A stretch of DNA of 64,000 bases, from assembly GCA_032622095.1 (NCBI GenBank), contig CP136064.1:254264484-254328483 (forward strand), read 5' to 3'. The position numbers and the translations under genes were made by a program. Below the pieces are notes generated by a model, which was not told the DNA's origin, searched no databases, and worked only from the letters and a program-made list of their open reading frames with translations. Shown here piece by piece: positions 47,931 through 58,670 of the stretch (the first letter of the stretch is position 1; the number at the start of each line of letters is the position of its first letter). Source of the DNA: Siphonodentalium dalli (taxonomy: Eukaryota > Mollusca > Scaphopoda > Gadilida > Siphonodentaliidae).

Positions 47931-48530
47931 ATGGTGTCACTGATAGCGTCACCACCACCACCACCACCACAACCACCGCCACCACCACCACCACCACCAC
48001 CACCACCACAGCAGCAACCGACTGGTGTCACCCCGGCGGCTCCTGCGATGGAACAGTTCAACTTCGAGATGGGGCTGGTTCTCCACCACAGAGGGAGGAC
48101 TCCTTCACAGTACCGGAGACGGCGATATATAAGCCGGAGTCTCCACCACACAGGGAGAGAGAACCACCGGATGAAGATGACATCATCGACGACTTCACAA
48201 AATATCTGAAGAGCCGGGCAATCGCTGCTGCAAGAAACAAACAAAATTTCACCTTCACCAAAGCAGAAAGCCAATTGGTGTTTCACTGCAAAATCTACAT
48301 TGCAGCAGACGCTGGTGACCCGGCCAACATGGCATACAGGATTATACGGCCAGAATACAGTCGAATACCGAGAAGACAGTAACATGAACAAAACCTCTCC
48401 CTCGGATGCCTCTTCGTCTGCACCAACACCGGCGAAGAGGAAGAATGAAGAACACAAAGACGAAGAAACGATGAAAAATTCATCGAAAAATATTTTTTTC
48501 TCTTTTTTACTTTCTTTTTTGTTTTGACTA
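47931..48530 (+). pseudogene. Unidentified coding-like region with a proline/glutamine-rich start, frame-disrupted
   Basis: This is the most GC-rich, codon-like stretch nearby. From the ATG at 47931 one frame gives a short leader, a run of about twenty prolines, QQQ and VTPAAPAMEQFNFEMGL. Near 48080 a second frame takes over with EDSFTVPETAIYKPESPP, an acidic PPDEDDIIDDF segment and then FTFTKAESQLVFHCKIYI, to a TAA at about 48380. A third frame then reads NMNKTSPSDASSSAPTPAKR and a lysine/glutamate-rich tail. Two frameshifts in one protein, or overlapping small frames, would explain this. I do not recognise the family; a mobile-element or host disordered protein are both possible. The 230-codon minus-strand frame is a shadow of the CCA repeat. 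Confidence 0.35.
47945..48010 (+). repeat. (CCA)n microsatellite
   Basis: About 20 CCA/CAC triplets with few interruptions, encoding proline, threonine or histidine runs depending on frame. Confidence 0.9.
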
Positions 48531-48889
48531 AATGCAGACAATGAGAGGTTAATGGGATGACCATTCGGTCTTTCCGACAATCCAGGGGCTAGCCCCCACA
48601 AACACTCCCATAAAAAAGATTACTTTACGTACGGCTGACCAGAACGCTGTTCTGTGTGGACCCATATATTTTATCACAGAAGAAAAATAGCTCACTTCAT
48701 AGAATATACTACCGAAAAAAGGTGCTTTTCGTTAATTATGTTTATCATATTAGATTATGGTGTATCTCCTATATGAAAATACAGGATATACAGTTTGACT
48801 TGCATGTGATTCGGTGTTCCACGACACTTATCAAAAATGCTTGAAATAGCCACAACAACATGGGAGTGCTTGAAGTTTATTCCTTATAC

Positions 48890-49680
48890 TCCACTTTAAA
48901 ACCCAGCCTTTTTGTTCTACCTCGACCGTCTATTTTCCGAATGGGCAATTAATACCATACGTTATGCCACATTGTCAAGTCGACATTCGTAATCTAGAAA
49001 GTCCATGTCTCATAATTTTTGCACAATTAGCTCCTACGTATACATCTAACAGATAACTAGTTCGTTTATATACAAACTCCCACAAAACAAAAACAAACGT
49101 CTACATAGTGCTTATGAATCCCACGTAATCCAATATATGGTTGGAAGTGGCATCACGCTAATTTGCGTACCAGGGGGTATCTACCACACTCAAACATAAT
49201 ACGTCATCACGATATAGTTACTGATCTTCGTATGTACATAACGATAATAATGCTTTGTTTCGAGTAAATACAAATTCTAAAATTAATGTGCCAAACAAAC
49301 AGATAATTGCATCGACAATATTAGTTTGTTATATCTTTGTGTTCATCAATGTTTAGATTCGTCCAAAGTTGTACTCTTGGTCGGTTTATATGCATATACA
49401 ATTGTGTATATGAATATATACCACGTGCAACCTCTACTCAGCGTATGGTGTCGATGGACGTGGTTTTATTCTCAGTCGAGGACTATATTTTAGACATTAA
49501 ACGTTCTTATATGTCACATTTATCGCGATTTATCAGAACTGTTTATCTTCGGTATGAAAGTATAGTTCACCCTTGTATGTTTAAAACTGTGATTTAAGTT
49601 GATTAACGGACTCGCGACTGGACAATTGGAAACTAATCTCTGATTGTCCAGCAGCTCGTCCATTAACCATGAAATAATGG
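48890..49680 (+). repeat. Dispersed repeat, copy A, with 3' terminal hairpin
   Basis: Matches 53073-53865 in the same orientation. Shared phrases include GTCGACATTCGTAATCTAGA, then AGTCCATGTCT or a variant, and AACGCTCTTATATTTCTCAT-like text near the end. Each copy finishes in a hairpin starting TTAA.GGACTCGCG. The 86-codon frame at 49337-49597 lies in it; copy B does not keep that frame, so it is not a gene. Confidence 0.7.
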
Positions 49681-50003
49681 CCAGACAGGGTGTTGACTAT
49701 TGCAAGACTTCTCGGAGGCCTCACTTGAAATATCAGTGTGTTAAACTGCAGACGGTCCAGCGAAGGGCCTTTATACCCTTATACAACACTATGGTAAAAG
49801 CCAGGTAAACCATGGTTTACCAGGCGCTGCTCTGGTAATGTGATAAAGTCAGTTTCACAATAAAACACTCTGGTAACGATCCGATAAACCACGATCAACC
49901 ATATGCGCATCTGGTTTGCAGTTATAACGCTCTTGTGAATGTCATGTTAAAACCCATGTAACAATGGCATACCCTTGTAAAGTCCAAGTAAATGTATGGT
50001 ACT

Positions 50004-50049
50004 GTCAGGTTTACAATGACATACTCTGGTAACAGCCATGTAAATTGAC
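50004..50049 (+). repeat. Left copy of a perfect 46-bp duplication flanking LINE C
   Basis: Starts GTCAGGTTTACAATGACATA and ends CATGTAAATTGAC; identical to 51068-51113. Confidence 0.85.
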
Positions 50050-51067
50050 ATACAATACAATAATTAATTTGTATAGCGCTCAATATTATGAGTACATATT
50101 CAACGGCGCTTTACATTACATCGAGCTCATTGCATAATCAGCATAATACATGTACATGCACATATATCTAGGAATTAAATGCTACATCAAAGAGATGTTT
50201 TGAGGCCGGTCTTAAACTTATTTAAATCAGTGAATATTTTCAAGTGAGGTGGAATGCTATTCCATAGATGTGGACCTGCAAATGAAAATGCCCTATCGCC
50301 AAACGTTTTCTGTTTGTTGAAAGGAATGTACAAAAGCATACTACTATCAGATCGTAATCCATATGTACACACATTTCTGTCTTTGATCATATCCTGTATA
50401 TACAATGGTGACATGTTATTACGAGATTTGAAGACAAGCAAAATAATTTTGAACATGATTAGATACTCCACTGGCAACCAGTGTAATTGCTTGAGAACTG
50501 GAGTTATATGTTCATGCCGAGGAGTGTATGCTACAACTCGCGCCGCAGCATTTAGCACTTTTTGCAGGCGATCACACTGGTAATCCGGTAGTCCATACAG
50601 TAAAGAATTACAGTAATCTAAGTGTGGCGTGACAAAAGCATGGACCAATGTCTTAGTTGAGTCTACATCGAGGTATTGTCTAATTTGTCGGATTTTGTAT
50701 AAACCTCTGAACGCCTTCTTACACATATTAGAGATATGGTTATCCATTGTCATGATTGTGTCAAAATACGATCCCAGGTTGCGAACAGTGTCCTTTGTTG
50801 GTATGTCGGCGTCTCCCACATGAATTGAACTGATGTTGACTTTCTGAAGTAGTTGTCGAGAACCAATGATTATGAATTCAGTCTTATCGTCATTTATCAT
50901 GAGTCGGTTGGTAATCATCCACGCTCTAATGTACACAATACAGTTCTCCACAATTTGACGAGCTTTAGTTTCGCCTCTCTCTGTCGGTCGAAATGAAAAG
51001 TAGATTTGGGTATCATCTGCATAGCCGTGAACATCGGGGAGGTGACTTTCAAGAAAATCATGGTAAA
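50050..51067 (-). mobile_element. LINE C: 5'-truncated CR1/L2-like LINE, minus strand
   Basis: The 3' part of ORF2 is followed by a UTR that ends with AAAGCGCCGTTGAATATG, AGCGCTATACAAATTAA and TTATTGTATTGTATG. This is the usual tail of L2/CR1-like LINEs, finishing in a short tandem repeat. It interrupts the left arm of the foldback element and is flanked by a 46-bp perfect duplication, either an unusually long target duplication or a recent tandem unit. Confidence 0.85.
50187..51060 (-). pseudogene. LINE C ORF2 fragment: reverse transcriptase from YADD onward
   Basis: The frame begins at the truncated 5' edge with HDFLESHLPDVHGYADDTQI, so the catalytic YADD motif is present only a few residues from the break. 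It continues without a stop for about 290 codons through NDDKTEFIIIGS, VRNLGSYFD, TPHLDYCNSLLYGLP, RLQKVLNAAARV, HITPVLKQLHWLPV and FAGPHLWNSIPPHL to the stop. These are the thumb and C-terminal blocks of CR1/L2/Jockey-group reverse transcriptases. The fingers, endonuclease and ORF1 are missing. The intact frame suggests a fairly recent insertion. Confidence 0.95.
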
Positions 51068-51113
51068 GTCAGGTTTACAATGACATACTCTGGTAACAGC
51101 CATGTAAATTGAC
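51068..51113 (+). repeat. Right copy of the 46-bp duplication
   Basis: Identical to 50004-50049, while other units of the host minisatellite differ at many positions. Confidence 0.85.
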
Positions 51114-53072
51114 TTACAATTTCCAAGTAAATCATGGTAAAGTCAGGTTAACAATGATATACTCTGATAAAAGCCGTGTAAAAAGGACATTCCCTTGTAA
51201 TTTCCAAGTAAAGTCATATAAAGTTAGGTTAACAATAATAGACTCTGGAAAAGCCATTACACCCTTGAAATAAAAACATACCGTTGTAAATTCCATGAAA
51301 GTAAAGCCATCGTGTACCCATTTCACTCTCGTAAATTACCGGTGAAACATGACAAACATGGGAAAATAGTGTAGACCATCACTTCTTCTGTAAAACGTTC
51401 TTTAACAAAACACTCTTTAAATGTTTTTATTATGTTTTCATTTCTGAATAGGTAGTAATGTACAAGTGATGCAAGGGAAATGTTAGTATAAATCAGTCTT
51501 ATGTCCAGACCAAAGTCTGGTATGTTGTCTTGTTGCGATTCAGACTTACATTACCGATCCTAAAAACGTATTTCAACCAGGGACAAAAACTTTGGTGGTT
51601 ATGTTTTTGCATATTTCAGTTCAGAACGGAAACAACTCTGCAATGTGATGTTCAACCAATCTCAAAATTGCTGGTATATGGGTTACAATACACCAAATGA
51701 TTTACATAGGCCTCAGTGTTACCAAATCCCACTGGCCTGTATTCGCAGGAAATGGTTGACCATGCACGAGTATTTAAAATTAAAGAACGTCCTCTTAGAC
51801 ACACGGAAATGTGCCCAAAAGTACTTGTAAACGTGCTGGATCACACTGCAGCTTGACATACGTCACACTACCCTTAACATTGAGAAAAAAATAACATCGA
51901 AAAAAACACAAACACCTCCCATAAATTATTCGCCATTTGTACAGCCATAACCGTTTACCATGTGGCTATATTTGATGTTTCTCGACGGGAAACCCTTTTG
52001 TGCATTTTTCGTGCACTTTTCATCCATGTATCATTGACCATTCAGCTGCCAGAATTTATGTTATGCTGATCCTAGCTTGGGGGTGCCAGGGGAAATCACT
52101 CTACTAATTTGTATGTGGTGTATTGTAACATATAGGCTCCCATGTTGGTTAATGTGTTGTATATAATGGTAATACAGAACGATTTACCAGAGCGCAATGT
52201 AAGTGGAGTACATCATGCCTTTACTAGGAATTTACAAGGGTGTGTCCTTTTTACATGGACTTTACATGGCTTTTACCAGATTATATCATTGTCTATCTGA
52301 CTTTACTTATATTACCACAGTAAACCAGAATCATATTTTGTTCATTATTCAGTGTAAAACAATTGTAACCGGTGTCATTTTCAAAGGTTAACATAATGAG
52401 ACAAGAATATTCGTATTGATAAGTAGGCTAATTCCAGAAGAGCTAACACTATATGTAGTCACATGTGTTATTCATATAGTCTCCGATCTGTTATCTCAAA
52501 TGTTAAAGCTTCTGAAAGCGCACATCGGTACTACCGTGGTAACGTTACCGTAATATCTTGGTAAATTACCCTGGTGTAATTACCCTGGTAGAATACCAAA
52601 TGCATACTTACATATATGGTTGGGAATATTTTACTAAAAATACATGGGTGGGTCTATATTTGTCCGTATTATATGGGGACCATTCACTAGATGAATTTTA
52701 CCCGAGTAAAATTGCCTGGTTCCAATCACCAAGGTAGAATACAACAGAATACCATAATGTTTTACCATGGTTTACCAGATTGTACTTTTTATAAGGGTAA
52801 TGGTCCCTTACGAACCGCGGTCACCTTATAAAACGCAGAGCAGCATTGAACTACTTTGTATCCGATGACTTATACACGGACCATTATGTCATGAACCTTA
52901 AGTCCATAAAGGGACAATCTTAAAAGCTACGCGGCTGAAACATATTGTATTCCCAATTTATTTATAATCAAACACACTCCATGCAAATGAGCCGCGTCGT
53001 GTAACCGGACAGGCGATTATTGAAATTACGAAATCGGAACACCAGTGCATGGGGACCGTGCATGCAACAATT

Positions 53073-53865
53073 ACACTTAAAATCCAGCCTATTTGCTCAA
53101 CAACCCCAATCTTCCGAATAGGCACTTTATATCACACTTTATACCACAAGTCGACATTCGTAATCTAGATCGTTCATGTCTCCATATTCATGCACAACAA
53201 ACTCTTACAGAGAGCTCTAACAGAGACATATATAGTTCGCTTCTATACTGCATATACGACGAAAATTTGCATATTTCTTATAAACCCCAAATTATATCTA
53301 CTTCCTTGTCGATAGAGTCGTGCTGCTCATTTGCCTATCCGCGAGTGTATGTCACATTGCAACATAACATGTCATATGTGAGACTACAGTAACACAACGG
53401 TGATAGTGAATTGTTCGAGTCAAGGTATCCTAAAATGGATACATGACCAAAATACAGACACTTGCGTCCACAGTATACCTATATTACGTATATATACTAT
53501 ACGCTATGCACCTCGCAAAACAAATATATTAGTATTTGTTTGCGTACATCGATGTTTGATTTCGAAAGATCTGTAACGGTATATACATGTATGCGTACAG
53601 TTGTGTAATATTTAGAAAGTCCACACGCAGCCACCACTAACGACACGAACCGTGTCTAGTTGCGCGGTTTTGTTGTCAGCCAAGGATTATGTTTATACAG
53701 AAAAACGCTCTTATATTTCTCATTTATCGTAATATTTCATCTGTATATCCTATTTAATTTATGTTGGTTAATGGACTCGCGCATGGACATTCTAAACTAA
53801 ATTGTTTCGCCTTCGGACTGGACCATCTAGTTTCCGAATGTCCAATAGCTCGTTCATTACACTGG
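53073..53865 (+). repeat. Dispersed repeat, copy B
   Basis: Partner of 48890-49680. The terminal hairpin pairs GGACATTC with GAATGTCC where copy A pairs GGACAAT with ATTGTCC. Confidence 0.7.
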
Positions 53866-55099
53866 AATAATACACTCATATAATCTACCTGGTCTGCGAC
53901 GGCGGTCAGGAAAAAAACCTTTACATGATAAAACTTGCTTATTGAAACCCATGCGTCAAGCCGCAGCTCAAATATTCGGAAATTCATTTGCACAAATGTT
54001 ATATGTTAGTCTATTTTCATAAAATGTCCTCACACGCATGCAAAATCGATAGCCATGTACATTTCGTCAACGCATGATATATGCAGCATACACAGACACT
54101 AATTATGAAACATAAGTGTTATAAATTAACATAGGAATGATTACTCAGTTACAAAAATGTGTGTAGACTAAATTTAAATTGATAAAATTTAATTGAAATA
54201 ATGTGATTATATTTTAACGATCAAATTCCCACGAAGTTAATTGCTATAATGATAAATACACCTGCATTGTATGACATACCATATTTCATAAAATAATCTC
54301 ATTGGCAACTATAGCCCTCAAACACCGATTCGTTCTTGTTCACGCTAATACAAGCACACGGACACATATCATTATCACTATCAAACATTGTATGCTAGAG
54401 TTATCTCGCTTATACACAGTGAACTGAATACCCGGACAGAACTGGTTCTTCTGTGTCTGCAGGTAGGCATCATATCTGTATGGCGATGTGTACCCATGAC
54501 ACAATGTGTTGTCACTGCAGGATCTGCTACACTACCAATCTACCATATAATCCGTTGGGTAGGTCGGAAACTTGGCAGCGTCAATTATTAATAATTGAGC
54601 ACGAACTAAAGAAAAATTACGTACTTATGTATTATAAATATATATATTACAAACTTATATTTCACGAATCAGCCACTACACTCATTCATAATATAATTAG
54701 AACTCAAAATTAGCTGTGATCAGCAACAGTGTTTCAATTCACTTTAACATGTATATTTATTGCATGATCCCACCCTTATTCCATTCAACAGGAAATAGTG
54801 ACAGGTGACATTTGACTTCCGGTTTGTCGTCTGTTTACATGCCATGCGCTACATCTAAGCAATACTATGGCTTCCAATATTTGTTCAACAATCTGTAATG
54901 AATGAAGAGATTGAAAAGTTATGTCATTAAATATACGCCATCATATACGCCAAATGGTCTTTATTTGTCTGGAACCATTTCTTTAAGCGGGCAAACGTGA
55001 AACGTCATCGATTGCCTTACATAAGCCGATGTTAGTTTCACGTCCCATTTTTGGATTTAAACATGCTTTGTCGGGGTTTTAGATCATGTAGTAAATATA
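53866..55099. other. No gene seen
   Basis: Short frames only; no repeat recognised. Confidence 0.4.
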
Positions 55100-55244
55100 A
55101 TCTACAACTCGTCCCCAGTTTAGAGTGGAATTTACAAAACTCGTCCAGTAAATTAGGTCTGGACCTCGCCAACGGCTCGGCCCAGACCTAATTTACTGGA
55201 CTCATTTTGTAAATTCCGCTATAAACTGGGGACTCGTTGTAGAT
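55100..55244. mobile_element. Palindromic MITE, 145 bp
   Basis: ATCTACAACTCGTCCCCAGT at the left is mirrored by ACTGGGGACTCGTTGTAGAT at the right. Inner arms GTCCAGTAAATTAGGTCTGG and CCAGACCTAATTTACTGGAC are perfect. The loop is about 20 bases. Confidence 0.85.
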
Positions 55245-55254
55245 CCTCTAATTA

Positions 55255-55465
55255 TGACATTCATTCTGCTAATAAAACATCTATCTGTCTATCTATCTCA
55301 CCCAATCTAATCGTGAGTAAAATCATGGAAACGTGGATAAGATTATGTCAAGATCAAACAAGGTTAGATTGAGATCTAACTATAAACACATTCGATTATC
55401 AAATACAACCGGGCTATGTTTTTATACTAATAAGTTGGATTAAACATCGTGTATGTTATGTTACA
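55255..55465 (+). repeat. Dispersed repeat shared with 63505-63690
   Basis: Both start TGACATTCATTCTGCTAATA and share ACTAATAAGTTGG followed by TTAAACA. Copies differ by several small indels. Confidence 0.75.
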
Positions 55466-55865
55466 ACAGGGGTTCAACGATCCCTGCAGTTCTGTGTCTA
55501 ACACGATTTCGGTTCCGAAGCTAACATTATTATAATGGTGATTTTTATAGAAAACAACTGGAACATCGTGAAAAATGATAACTGTTAGTGCAATCTTCTT
55601 AATTGGCCCCATAAATTCATTGTGTAATCAGTTTGTGGCAAGCACAATGTCGTTCAATTGAAACAGAATAAAGGTTGGCGATATTGTGGTGCTCAATCGA
55701 CGCCTTGGTGAGAATGATTTCGCGAAAACATATCAAACTTCAAACTAAACCGAAACTCTGTAGACACCAGATCGAGCCAACAACGATCTATGACCTTTCT
55801 GACCCACGATGAGAAACGTGTCATCTCCTGGTATTGACAATTTTATGATTTATAACTCCAAATAG
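55466..55865. other. No gene seen
   Basis: Intron-like sequence before candidate exon 5. Confidence 0.4.
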
Positions 55866-56073
55866 GAAGCGTTACATTGGCTCGGACTCGGACTCGATGG
55901 TTTCGACCCGTATCCCGGACGAATTGATCAGTTCCGTCGCAAACAGTGATGTTGATTCGAATTTCCAGCTAGAGTCTATAGCCATTAACACCTCACCGTC
56001 CTCACTTCGCATCGTATTCACGGATATATCAAATAGCAACATCGAATCAACCAAGCTGAGGATATATATACCA
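55866..56073 (+). CDS. Candidate exon 5 of the ADAM-type gene: catalytic-domain segment
   Basis: An open segment with balanced codons lies between AAATAG and a possible donor GTGATT. It starts in the phase needed after exon 4 (TT plus G gives Leu). It reads KRYIGSDSDSMVST, then ELISSVANSDVDSNFQLESI and SSLRIVFTDI. In mig-17-like proteins the strand after DY-x-IY is followed by a helix ending in a VVNGVD-like motif and then a strand like LRIVF, and this order is present here. The helix is short and the match is loose, so the assignment is tentative. A similar-length minus-strand open frame overlaps. No HExxH motif. Confidence 0.4.
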
Positions 56074-56386
56074 GTGATTGTTGATTGATTGGTGGGGTTT
56101 AAAGTCGTTTTAGCAACAAAGCCATATCACGACGAGAAGAAACAGATTATCAAAATCGAGTGAAGCAACTGTGATTAGAAATGACAGTGAATTAGTCAAT
56201 TAGACTAACAAAAACCAGAACATATACAAATAATAATACCAAAATCGGTGCACGCGTGCTTTATTGGGGTCATTACCATTAAGAAACTGACCATTTTCAC
56301 AATAAAAACATATAAAAACAACATCGAAACAGATAGGAATATTGTTTTGAGAACAGCAAACATGTAAAATATATTCAGCAAATATA

Positions 56387-57076
56387 AATAACTAGCAGGA
56401 TAGCCCGCCACTGGCGTGGTTCGTCTCATGGCTTTGTTCGAAAAAGCAATTGCAACAGCTTCCGAGACACGTATGCTGCACCTAGGTGTAAAATTTCGTC
56501 GAAATCCGCCAGTTTTACCCGATTTGTCCTTGAATTGATCCTTTTCAAGGTCAAGCTCAAAATTTAACCCGTCCATGACACTTCCCGTAGGTAGCAAGGT
56601 AGCTCAATCGGTTCGAGTCTATAAAGGACACACACATATATATTATTTGTGGGTACCCGTTTCAAGGTGAAGATGACCTCGCGCGGAAAAACTGACCCGA
56701 TGAAAATCTCCCCCGTTCCTAGGGCTTAGTACGTAAGAATCACACAACACGCTCATGTCTGGATACAGTCACGCTCACGTGTGGACCCAGACGTAAGAAT
56801 CACATTACACGCATACGCTCTTTATCAACGACACTGCGGATACGAACGCTCTTTTACTATCAACGCGATTAACCCCACAGTGCCGTTTTTGTGACTGAGA
56901 GTGGAGAACGGGTGCTCGGCGCTTCTCCAAAACGGCGCGATGACCATTCCCGTAGTTTTTACCCTTAGATGGGAAGTTTGGTCTCGATCGGTGCAGCCGC
57001 TTTCGATTCTATAAAGTATATATATATTTATATATATATATTTATATATATATACGTAGTTCTCAAAATATAGAGT
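56387..57076 (+). repeat. Long tandem repeat R, copy 1
   Basis: Begins ACTAGCAGGATAGCCCGCC and includes GTTCGTCTCATGGCTTTGTT, GTGTAAAATTTCGTCGAAAT, CTCGATCGGTGCAGCCG and TTTTCGATTCTATAAAG-like text, then an AT microsatellite and TTCTCAAAATATA. The same order occurs in copies 2 and 3. No protein-coding region is evident. The start and end text (CTCAAAATATA, GTAGACTAGCA) is shared, so copies lie head to tail. Confidence 0.75.
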
Positions 57077-57925
57077 AGACTAGCAGGTTAGCGTTCGTCA
57101 GAAAAATGACAATTTAAATTTTTTTTAATTAATTGTTTAATTAAATTTTTTTTTCCATGAGTTAATATTAATTTTTTGTTTATAACATGAGTTAATTGTG
57201 CATTTTTAATTTACTATTTATTTTTTGTTGATAACATGAGTTAATCGTGCATTTTTAATTTACTGGATTTTTGAATTAATTTTTGAATTAAATTTTTGGT
57301 TTTTCAATATTTTACCCGATTAGGCCTTATTTTACCCGATTAAGGTGAAGAAGACATAATAATCACACAACACGCAGTACCCGTCCCTAAAAGAGGTATG
57401 ATTTGAGGTACATCGGGCGGAAAAACTGACCCGATGAAAATTTCCCCCGTTCCTAGGAACGACAGACATAAGAATCACACAACACGCATTTTTTGTTTTC
57501 ACACAACACGCAGTACCCGTCGCTAAAAGGGGTACGATTGAAAATTTCTCCCGTTCCTAGGAACGACAGACATAAGAATCACACAACACGTTAATTCTGC
57601 CTTTTTAATCGAGATAAATGCATTTCGCGTTTTGCATCCGTAGTTTCGTACGCATGGTTAACCGTTTAGCAACGTCGATGGCAATAAAGAGCGTTAGTCG
57701 GTTAACAACTCCAAATATGGTCGATATAAAGATCGTTAATGCCTTAACCCCCCGAAGTGCCATTTGCGGTGATTTTGATGATTGGGAGTGGAGAATGAGT
57801 GCTCAGAGCTTGTCCAAAATGCGACGTCGACGATCCCCGTGGTTTTTATCCTTATATACGAAATTTGAGCTCGATCCGACCAGCCGTTTTCGATTCTATG
57901 CAGTACCCACACACATACGCACATA

Positions 57926-58670
57926 TCTATTATATATTTTGGAAGATCTGTCTGTGTGTCTGTGTGTGAGTCTGTGTGTTCGCGATGGACTCGAAAACGG
58001 CAGAACCGATTTCGATGAAACTTGGTATGTGGGTGTATTTTCGGCCGGGAACTGGCATAAGCCTAGTAATTTGCCCGTGCGACGTGACCTTGACCTTGAA
58101 ATCGGGTAATTTCAAGGTCAAACGCCCGAATATCACGGGATTTCGATGAAACTTGGTATGTGCTGGTATCTTCGGTCGGAGAGTGGCATAAACCTATTAA
58201 TTTGCCCGTGCGACGTGACCTTGACCTTGAAATCGGGTCATTTCAATGTCAAACACTCGAATATCACGGGATTTCGATGAAACTTGGTATGTTGGGCCAC
58301 ATTCGTATGGGGAGTCTCATAAGCATATTCGTTTGCCCGTGCGACGTGACCTTGACCTTGAAATCGGGTCAATTCAAGGTCAAATCGCCAATTTTGATGG
58401 GATTTCGACGAAATTTGATACATGGGGGTACTTTTGTCAACTGAGTGTTTTGGAAGGGTCGAGTCGTGACCCCGACCTGACCTTGACCTTCAAAATGATC
58501 AATTCAAGGTCAAATCGGGTAAAACCGGATGGATTTCGACGGGCACGTTTGTCGGGTACTTTTGTCCGGGCACAGTTTTGGACTGATCTAATCGTAACCC
58601 CCATTTGACCTTGACCTTCAAAATGGACAATTCAAGGTCAAAGCCCGGACGAAGTCGGGTCACCTTCTAG
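57926..58670 (+). mobile_element. Non-autonomous Helitron 1 (745 bp)
   Basis: Starts TCTATTATATATTTTGGAAG after an A and ends in the hairpin CCCGGACGAAGTCGGG, then ten bases and CTAG. This is the TC...CTRR structure of Helitrons with A/T insertion. The interior is about five tandem units of about 130 bp, each with GATTTCGATGAAACTTGG (or a later variant) and GACGTGACCTTGACCTTGAA. It abuts a second copy directly. No Rep/helicase coding region. Confidence 0.85.

Larger units (their letters stand above)
49774..52799. mobile_element. Foldback DNA element of ~3.0 kb with tandem-repeat arms
   Basis: The element begins TACCCTTATA and ends TATAAGGGTA. Just inside, GGTAAACCATGG occurs at both ends. 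The left arm (to about 51330) is a diverged minisatellite with phrases like GTAAAGTCAGGTTTACAATG, CTCTGGTAA and CCCTTGTAA. The right arm (52130-52799) carries the complementary phrases TTTACAAGGG, TTACCAGA and CATGGACTTTACATGG. The core at 51360-52130 shows no transposase. LINE C sits inside the left arm. Confidence 0.7.

Noticed and set aside
47909-48601. 230-codon minus-strand frame with glycine/cysteine runs
   Set aside because: Antisense to the CCA repeat and coding-like plus strand; composition follows the microsatellite.
49337-49597. 86-codon frame as a gene
   Set aside because: It lies in a two-copy repeat and the second copy at 53.5 kb does not preserve the frame.
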